A stretch of 64,000 nucleotides of DNA from positions 39,948,753 to 40,012,752 of the forward strand of contig OY754469.1 of assembly GCA_963575645.1 (NCBI GenBank), in the 5' to 3' direction. The notes beneath the pieces are model-generated. The model was not told the DNA's origin, searched no databases, and saw only the letters and a list, made by a program, of their open reading frames with translations. The DNA is from Xanthostigma xanthostigma. Taxonomy: Eukaryota > Arthropoda > Insecta > Raphidioptera > Raphidiidae. Within the stretch, counting starts at the first letter, position 1, and every line of letters starts with the position of its first letter. Shown in pieces: positions 57,504 through 64,000 of this stretch. A program made the position numbers and the translations under genes.

Positions 57504-58089
57504 TACTCGATGCTTTTAAGCATTTATGTGCTTGTCGCTTGAATAAATCGAGCATTTACGAAAGTGCTCGGTGCTTCAAGCATTTATAGCTCAGCTCTAC
57601 TCAGAACTACCCTGACATCGACATGCCGGGCTAGCCTCTATATATGCCAACGACGCGAATGGTTTGACTCATTCAGCACCAAAAGATAAGAAAGCACGCC
57701 ACTGTGTCCAGTAACAATGAAACAATAATGATTTAACGCTCCATTCTATTTTTTTAATTGTTGTTAAATTGTAGACGATCGTTTTCTCGTCGATAATTTT
57801 TTTTATTTGACTGTAAAAATATCGTTACATTTGGTACGAAGAATAGAACATAAAACACAAGAAATAGATTGAAAATAAAAATGTTTTATGTAGCTAGTTT
57901 GGTAATAGAGCGTTGGATTTCTTAAAATTTTATATCTATCAGGTAGATATATATTTTTTTTAATATTTTATGACTCGTAGCGTATACAATCTTGTTATTA
58001 GCAGACACTAGTTTGTCTTGAGGTCGCTGCACACGAGGATGGCTCTGCCGCTGAAATCTACCACAATTTAACATTTTTAAATCTTCGCA
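57504..58089. other. No gene; short AAGCATTTA-type repeats at the left
   Basis: A few words (AAGCATTTATG, GAGCATTTACG) recur at 57515-57590. The rest is AT-rich. Confidence 0.35.
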
Positions 58090-58400
58090 TTTTTGCTGTA
58101 ATAAATATAGTTAAAAAAAACTAAAAACCACGCTTATATCGAACTAAAAAGTAAAAAATATTTTTTTTAAAATAAGCTTAAAACAATAATGATTAAAAAA
58201 TACTAGTATTATTGTGAAAAAAGCGTGGGCGCTTTGTTCAACATTTTCGTACATCGAGCGCCCCACGCTTTTTTCACAATAATACTAGTATTTTTTATTC
58301 ATTATTGTTTTAAGCTTATTTTAAAAAAATATTGTTTACTTTTTTTTAGTTTTTTTTAAACTATATTTATTTTCCACTTTTTAGTTCGATTTATTGTCAA
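58090..58400. mobile_element. Foldback element
   Basis: Arms containing AAAATAAGCTTAAAACAATA and ATACTAGTATTATTGTGAAA are mirrored around a short GC-richer loop (58232-58262). Target duplication not resolved. Confidence 0.72.
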
Positions 58401-58432
58401 AAATTTGCCCGTTGCCGGAAAAAGACATTTTT

Positions 58433-58530
58433 TTTCGGCGTGGACAGGATTAGAACCCACGACCCGTGATTCCGAGAGTTGACGTCAGCGAAGACCCGTG
58501 CTTTAGACCGCACGGCTAACCACTGTAGTT
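58433..58530 (-). pseudogene. tRNA-Leu-like SINE head or pseudogene
   Basis: The minus strand has TTAGCCGTGCGGTCTAAAGC (box A region of Leu-type tRNA), a long variable-arm-like stretch and GGGTTCTAATCC (box B). Pairing is incomplete. A TACA microsatellite (58615-58641) lies nearby. Confidence 0.5.
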
Positions 58531-58661
58531 ACAGACACAGTGCTGGCATATTATAGTATTATACTACAGTAATAAACCACTTGTCCAAACTAGTCCAAAC
58601 GAAGGTTACAAGCAAACATACATACATACATACATACATACAAACTTACAAGTGAAGTTAA

Positions 58662-59081
58662 GAGTATTCGTCCCTGCAAATACCCCCTGCACACTTCATC
58701 TCAAATCTTTTCCCCTCGCCTAAAAACGGTTCGCGCTCTCCCGACGCTATTTTTAAAGCTAGAGGGTTCTGGTAAACGCCAAATGAAAGACAAAGAATCA
58801 GACTACAGATCCTTCAGGCGAATTTTTTGAAAAAAAATTCCTGAAAAAACTCACAACCTTTTGAAAAAAATAATAAGTTACGTAATATTTCACAGGTAGG
58901 CGAAACTGTTTTTCAAAAAATTCGCCTGAAGGATCTGTAGTCTGATTCTTTGTCTTTCATTTGGCGTTTACCAGAACCCTCTAGCTTTAAAAATAGCGTC
59001 GGGAGAGCGCGAACCGTTTTTAGGCGAGGGGAAAAGATTTGAGATGAAGGGTGCAGGGGGTATTTGCAGGGACGAATACTC
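58662..59081. mobile_element. TTAA-flanked long-arm foldback (family F), copy 2
   Basis: It is 420 bp, exactly the length of the copy at 28423-28842, with the same GAGTATTCGTCCCTGCAAAT arms and TTAA at 58658-58661 and 59082-59085. Confidence 0.9.
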
Positions 59082-59085
59082 TTAA

Positions 59086-59529
59086 TATAAAACGTGTAAA
59101 AATATCAAGAGAACAGGAACTTGCACATGTGATTTTACATGTAAAATCCCTATTTACACCACCCCGTGTATATAGGTATTGCACAAGTATTAAATAAATA
59201 ATTAGACTGTAAAGGTTTTATCTTGAAAGAAAAGCGACTTTGATTCTCTCGGTTGTAAGTTATAACTAACAATCGAGGCACTAAGTTGTTAGGTGAATTG
59301 GCAGCTCCCGTCAATTAGAGAAAGCCAAAGATTTTAACAACGGCAATAAGTTAAGACGTTGCAACGGGCGTTCGAAAGGGGCGACGGCACCTCTCTTAGA
59401 CGACGATTGTGGCACTATTCCGGCATTTAACGAGCTCTAAGACACAACGGCAATGCCGTATTTATACTTGCGACAGCCACAAATCAAAGTGGCCCACGTT
59501 GATAAAATAAGATTGACGACGGTTTAATT
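59086..59529. other. No feature recognised
   Basis: Possibly more of the non-LTR element that follows, but no motif is clear. Confidence 0.3.
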
Positions 59530-60345
59530 GTTCTAAAGAGCAGAGCACGGATTGGATAAAAAATCAACACAAGACATACTGGAATCAAATTTTCGGGCAG
59601 CAACATGGCAAGACTTTTATTAAAGGGCCATCCCGAAAGATGATGGAAGAACTACTACAACTCAGTCTCGTGGTAGGCCTTTTGACAGGACATTGTGCCC
59701 TGAAAGGACACCTCCAAAGAAGCGGGCTGTTTAACGGGGACTTAAAGTGCAGACATTGCAATAAGGAGACGCAAACAGCGTATAATACGCGCCACGAATC
59801 TAAAAGACTCGGCAGTTAGATGCGTATACAGGCTTGCGCTTGTACAGTCTGTTGAAAAACTACAAACCCGCAACTCAACAAAACTAAAATAACAATAACA
59901 ACTTGACAATAGCGTACTCGACTGTACTTTAAAGCAGGAAAGCGACAAGTGACAAAGGCAACGAGCGATCACGGCCAATCACCGACGAGCGCACGTTCCG
60001 TGCAGGTAGCTGGGAAGTGGTGGGAGTCTCAGCGGCTCTAAAATGTGCCTTTGCAACGCTGTTTGTGAGTAACTTCTGAACCTTTTAGATCCGTGGCGCG
60101 TATTATATCATATTCTATGTATATGCGAGGCTTTGGATCGTAGAAGACAGATATGGACAACGTAGAATGGAGTTTAGAAGATTATATCAGTAATTACCCA
60201 GTCCACAGACTGCACTGTAAGCTAGTGCAAGGAACGAGGATCGAGTGATATAAAAGATTGGGAGATGAGCCCAAGAGGCTGCAGTGTTCCCGTTCTAAGG
60301 GCGCTCGGACCTCGATAGTGACCGCATTACAGCCTCCGTAGGTCA
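59530..60345 (+). mobile_element. Non-LTR retrotransposon 3' end interrupted by a MITE
   Basis: The left part reads LVVGLLTGHCALKGHLQRSG and LKCRHCNKETQT, the zinc-knuckle-like end of an RNase H-type ORF2. The right part (60106-60345) continues with CEALDRRRQIW. A family M MITE splits the ORF. It aligns with the reverse complement of 4316-4893. Frames also contain other breaks. Confidence 0.8.
59783..60105. mobile_element. Family M MITE, copy 3, nested in a non-LTR element
   Basis: TAATACGCGCCACGAATCTA and the mirrored right end, with TA at 59781-59782 and 60106-60107. The related non-LTR copy at 4316-4893 has a single TA at the same point. Confidence 0.9.
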
Positions 60346-60520
60346 CAGACAGGGGGTCACTAACTGACGGCCCGCGGATAATAAAATTTTATTATGCTTT
60401 TTAGTCGTATTGTATGTTTTTTTTTTCGTACAAAAATTTGACATTAGTTACGTTACCTTGTGGCCACAGATACAACTCTCTGTGGCTTTGTAAGTCGACC
60501 GTCAACTACCCCCACCTCCA
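60346..60520. mobile_element. hAT-like fragment
   Basis: CAGGGGGTCACTAACTGACG is a hAT-type left tip like that at 17426. The right tip (GTCGACCGTCAACT) is decayed. Confidence 0.4.
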
Positions 60521-60664
60521 TTCAAGCCACCCCCGCGCTCCAATCGCACGTTTAGTTGTTCGAACATACTAAATATATTAGGTACTAAATATATATATGT
60601 GATAGTCAACTTTTCTGTTTCATAATTTCAGATTTCAGTTAACGTATTTTGATATTTATTGTTA

Positions 60665-61031
60665 TCTATACTAATGCATAAAGCTGAAGAGTTTGTTTGT
60701 TTGTATGTTTGTTTGGTTGAACGCGCTAATCTCAGGAACTACTGGTTCGAATTGAAAAAAATTTGTTTGTTGGATAGCCCATTTATCGAGGAAGGCTATA
60801 GGCTATATAATATCACGCTACGATCAATAGGTGCGGAGCATCAATGAAAAATGTTGCAAAATGTAACTCAAAATTTGTCCGTCCGACAAAAACTTTTGAA
60901 TGGTAACTCTGATCATCATGAAATTTGGCACAACATCCATTTCGGTAATCTAAGATGAATATGCGTACTCATGATACTCCCCCCCTCCATTCGTTCTTTT
61001 GCACCCGGGTGAAACCGGGCGGGACCGCTAG
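60665..61031 (+). mobile_element. Helitron-like element, family 1, compact intact copy
   Basis: A|TC start in TCTATACTAATGCATAAAGC, a CCCGGGTGAAACCGGG hairpin ten bases before the end, and CTAG|T end. It is 367 bp. This is the best-preserved copy and defines the family in the window. No Rep/helicase frame. Confidence 0.85.
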
Positions 61032-62126
61032 TATTATATAAGCAAGACTTGTAAAGTATTTGAGTAAAAGTACAAATACTTTTCTAGTACTTGTATTTGT
61101 ATTTCAAATATTTTTTAATGAAAGTATTTATTATTTGTATTTAAATACTACTTATAATCAAGTATTTTTTGCAACATTGTTCCTATAGTGCGCAGTGGTG
61201 TCTAGACCGCCTAGGCCCTCGAATATAACCTGAGACCAATTGCTTGAGATAATTTTTATAAATAGAACCCAAAAGTATTTGTTTTTATATTTCAAATACT
61301 TCAAGAGTAATCGCGATTGCGCCCTCCCTATTAAGGCCCTCCTTAAAAGTACGGTACGAACAGTACCTAAGTCCTAAACGAAGCTACAGAGTAGGTACTG
61401 AAGATTATATATAACATATAGTTAATTACCATCCTTTAACTGTCGTTTTATGTAATCTGTAACATATCAAGGAGCTAAAGAGTTATATTATAGGAGCTAT
61501 AATAAGAGGATTATCACGTTAAACAGTCGTGGTGTGATTGTTTCTTTATCCCTTGAATCTGTGACGTATAAAGGATAAAGCGTAATACTTACGATTTGAT
61601 CCTAGTTGATTTATTTTCATTCTTTTTAAGAAAGATTCAGTCTAACTCAGTCGTTATTTTCCTCAAAAAGAGGCAAGTACAGTTTAACTTTATTATTCTC
61701 CTCTTTTTAGTGACTTTTTTCGAAACGGCTTCAATTTTTTTTTATGAACACTTTTGTTTTAGTGGCGTTACAATACGTAATTTGGACGTTATTAAACGAC
61801 GTCTTTCTTGATATTTAATTACGAAACAAGGAAAAACCCTGCTGAACCGATTTAAATAAAAATTATATGAGACAACTCGACTTTCCTAAACACAACGGAG
61901 TCGAAATTATTCCAATCAGGCTAACCCCTCGAGACATTAAAACTGAAAAGAAATTATATTTAACATAACAAACATGAAAAAGTTATACACAGGTCGAATG
62001 ACAACGATTATATCAGAGAATTATATAATGCCAGAGACATCTATGTGTTTATGTAACGACCAACACAATACCATTCATAGGGCTGGTAAACTTAAGCTAA
62101 TATTTCGTAACATAATCTATATTCTA
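61032..62126. other. No gene; degenerate AAGTATTTGTATTT-rich region
   Basis: 61060-61310 repeats AAATACTT and AAGTATTTG words in both orientations, a pattern seen in decayed hAT MITEs, but no ends or duplication were found. Confidence 0.35.
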
Positions 62127-62695
62127 CAGTATGTAAATGCGTAAGGTGCACATAGGGAAATTAGCATTGGGAAAAAATACTTGGATCAGAGTTAGCAATT
62201 AATTGTTATTTCTATTGAATTATTGTGGTAATCTTGAGGATTTCTATTTAATTTTGATTTATTCTTATTTTACTTGGAATTTTTAGTAATAAAAAGCTCT
62301 TATAAATCATTATTTTAATTTTTTTGTACAAAAATAAAACAAAAAAACAACTCCATCTGTTTGGAAACATTTCATTCAAATAATGTCTGACTGGTATGAC
62401 GTATGCGCGCTGGTAAATCAGTGACCCGATGTCTTTAGATTCAACACGAATAGGCGGAGATATTTGATCTCGCACCATATTTAAGTATTTTTAGGAATTT
62501 GATGTCCCATTAATAAAAAAAGTCCGATTATGTTGTAATCATTTGAATATTTTCTTCGGTAGTATAGGTACACATTCATTTTGCAAAAGAATATTATCTG
62601 TCAAATTGAAAAACAACATTTCAAGGCGCACTCTGATCCAGTCATTTTTTCCCAATGTTAATTTCCCTATGTGCACCTTACGTGTTTACATACTG
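62127..62695 (-). mobile_element. Mariner-like internal-deletion element, copy 3
   Basis: It is 569 bp with CAGTATGTAAA termini and TA both sides. The minus-strand frame 62248-62478 retains QRAYVIPVRHYLNEMFPNRW and upstream MVRDQISPPIRVE, the same transposase remnant as copy 2. Confidence 0.88.
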
Positions 62696-62697
62696 TA

Positions 62698-63058
62698 TAC
62701 TAATATGTATTATAAAGAGAAAAGATTTGTATTTTTGTTTGTAATGAATAAACTCAAAAACTATTGAACCCATTTTAAAATTTTTTTCACTATTACAATG
62801 CTTCATTATCATTGAGTAGCATAGGCTATATTGTTAATCGAGTTAAATTAGCGATATCTACGAAAACTCCAATAATATAATCCAAGATGTAAAAAATGTA
62901 TAATAATATAAAACTCAAAATTTGTCCGTCCCACAAAAACTTTTGATCGATAACTCCGATCATCATGTTTGGTCACAACATTCATCTCGGTAAACTAAGA
63001 TGAACGTGCGTACTCATGTCCCTTCCCCCATTCGTTCTTTTGCATCCGGTTGAAACCG
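62698..63058 (+). mobile_element. Helitron-like fragment, family 1 relative
   Basis: It starts ACTAATATGTATTATAAAGA beside the mariner copy and contains GATCATCATG and CCATTCGTTCTTTTGCATCC. It stops at TGAAACCG without the CTAG end. Confidence 0.55.
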
Positions 63059-63460
63059 TATTTCATAATATTTAATATAATGCAGGTAATCTGATTATGA
63101 ATATTATAATATTACTTATATTGATAATCTTTTAGAATAATCAATTGTTTAATATACCTAATTCAGACACCAGTCTATCGTGTGGAAGTAATTGCAGAGC
63201 CAAATTTGATTTTGATAGATCAGTCAGTTAGTCATGGTTTCCTAATATACCTACAGATTATGACTTTTTAGAATTGTTTTGTTGTTCAAGTGTAATAAAT
63301 TTCAAAATTGATAACATTCACATGATCAACATCCCGAAAAACCTTGAAAATGACACCCATGTTGATTTTTAGACTGTTTACATCCTTTCACCCTCTGAAG
63401 GGGTTGTCTTTGAAAAAAACAAAAGTATTGCTTATTGTAAATTGTTTTTTCTGTTTTCAG
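63059..63460. other. End of the giant sPLA2 intron
   Basis: No element is recognised. The last 20 bases are pyrimidine-rich and lead to the acceptor of the terminal exon. Confidence 0.5.
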
Positions 63461-63653
63461 TTTTCGCGCATGCCTGAAGCTATCAAGCAACAGTGTATCA
63501 AACATGGTCGGCAAATTGTTCTTCAACATCGTTCAGACGAAATGCTTCGTCCTGAAACAAAAGAAGGTCTGCAAACGGCGTTCGTGGTGGGGGAAATGCC
63601 TCAAATATCGATACAAGAAACAAGCTCATTTACGAGACAATATACCTTATTAA
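63461..63653 (+). CDS. sPLA2 terminal coding exon
   Basis: The exon follows a strong acceptor (TTTTTTCTGTTTTCAG) and encodes 63 residues after the split codon, ending with TAA at 63651-63653 and a TAG shortly after. The peptide begins FRACLKLSSNSVSNMVGKLF and continues through FFNIVQTKCF, which matches the C-terminal helix and cysteine pattern of insect group III PLA2. It then has a basic tail with two more Cys and an SWWGKC motif. A longer overlapping frame in another register gives an unrelated-looking peptide and is a shadow. The exon is 43.5 kb from the preceding one. No canonical AATAAA was noticed in the roughly 350 bases left in the window. Confidence 0.88.
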
Positions 63654-64000
63654 TAGAACTAGAAATTAATACAATTCTTGTAAATATTGTTTATTATGTT
63701 TAATAGACGTTGTTGACTCATAAATTGTATTCGAAACGTTTTCTAGAAATATTGAAAACAAATCAGCGTATTTACTTAAAGTGAACTCGTTCAGATAGTA
63801 TTTTGACGCAAGACTGCGTCTATATTATCGAGCAGTGGCGGCACGTGCCCTTTTTAAATGGGGGCTCCGCAGAATCAACCGGAGGTACCTCCCAACACAA
63901 GCTATGAATGAGTGGGAGGTTAATTAAATTATGAATCATCTCCATGTTTTTGATGTTTTAATTATTAACTGTTTTCAAACATTGTTGACAACAGACTACA
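63654..64000. other. 3' flank and start of a dispersed repeat
   Basis: Likely 3' UTR to an undetermined point. From about 63833 CAGTGGCGGCACGTG is a hAT-like tip. The block from 63875 matches 51330-51470 and is cut by the window edge. Confidence 0.4.

Larger units (their letters stand above)
15279..63653 (+). other. Group III secretory phospholipase A2 gene, visible extent (5' exon missing)
   Basis: This is a four-exon gene model. Introns follow GT-AG: the acceptors end TTTTCCAG, TATTCCAG, GTTCAG and TGTTTTCAG, and the donors are AAAG|GTAGGG, AG|GTGCGT and CG|GTAAGC. All junctions are phase 2, so the reading frame holds across exon 1 to either catalytic exon and on to exon 4. Secreted group III PLA2 enzymes hydrolyse the sn-2 ester of phospholipids with calcium and a His-Asp pair; insect members serve lipid digestion, eicosanoid supply or membrane turnover, and related enzymes occur in some venoms. 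Nothing here indicates a venom role. The first exon, with start codon and signal peptide, was not found. The last intron (19935-63460) is filled with mobile elements. Group assignment is firm; the exact orthologue is not determined. Confidence 0.85.

Noticed and set aside
58615-58641. TACA repeat as a centromeric or telomeric satellite
   Set aside because: Only about seven units; an ordinary microsatellite.
63344-63703. 119-codon plus-strand frame as a gene
   Set aside because: The PLA2 frame in the same interval is one register away, has a strong acceptor and family motifs, and ends at 63653; the longer frame is a shadow.

Overview
The window is AT-rich nuclear DNA from an arthropod, almost certainly an insect. 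The evidence is a recognisable insect-type secreted phospholipase A2 gene split by introns, and a very dense load of transposable elements typical of insects (hAT, Tc1/mariner-like, TTAA-flanked foldbacks, Harbinger-like, Helitron, non-LTR and Penelope-like). The insect order cannot be fixed from the sequence alone. There are no bacterial operons, CRISPR arrays or rRNA genes.

The one host gene I can support lies on the plus strand: a group III secretory phospholipase A2 (sPLA2). Four coding exons are visible: 15279-15647 (N-terminal region), 17839-18114 and 19707-19934 (two alternative versions of the catalytic domain), and 63461-63653 (C-terminal exon with the stop). Every visible boundary is in the same phase (phase 2), so either catalytic exon, or both, can be spliced in frame. 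The last intron is about 43.5 kb. The signal-peptide exon was not found and probably lies upstream.

Layout: 1-15.2 kb is intergenic or 5' intron sequence full of mobile elements, including a four-element nest at 6802-8947 and two hAT insertions 27 bp apart at 12028-12707. From 15.2 to 19.9 kb come three exons separated by element-bearing introns. From 19.9 to 63.5 kb lies the giant intron, built largely from transposons: three mariner-like deletion derivatives (one upstream of the gene), at least two Helitron families, hAT elements with exact 8-bp target duplications, long-arm foldbacks, a Harbinger-type palindrome, degraded LINE reverse transcriptase ends, a Penelope-like GIY-YIG fragment, and a possible solo LTR with heat-shock elements. 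At 63.5-64 kb is the terminal exon and the start of another repeat.

Most long open frames elsewhere are chance frames or lie inside repeats. Several element calls are unusually firm because target duplications are exact or because a second copy in the window shows the empty site. Element family names are inferred from termini and target duplications; no database was consulted.
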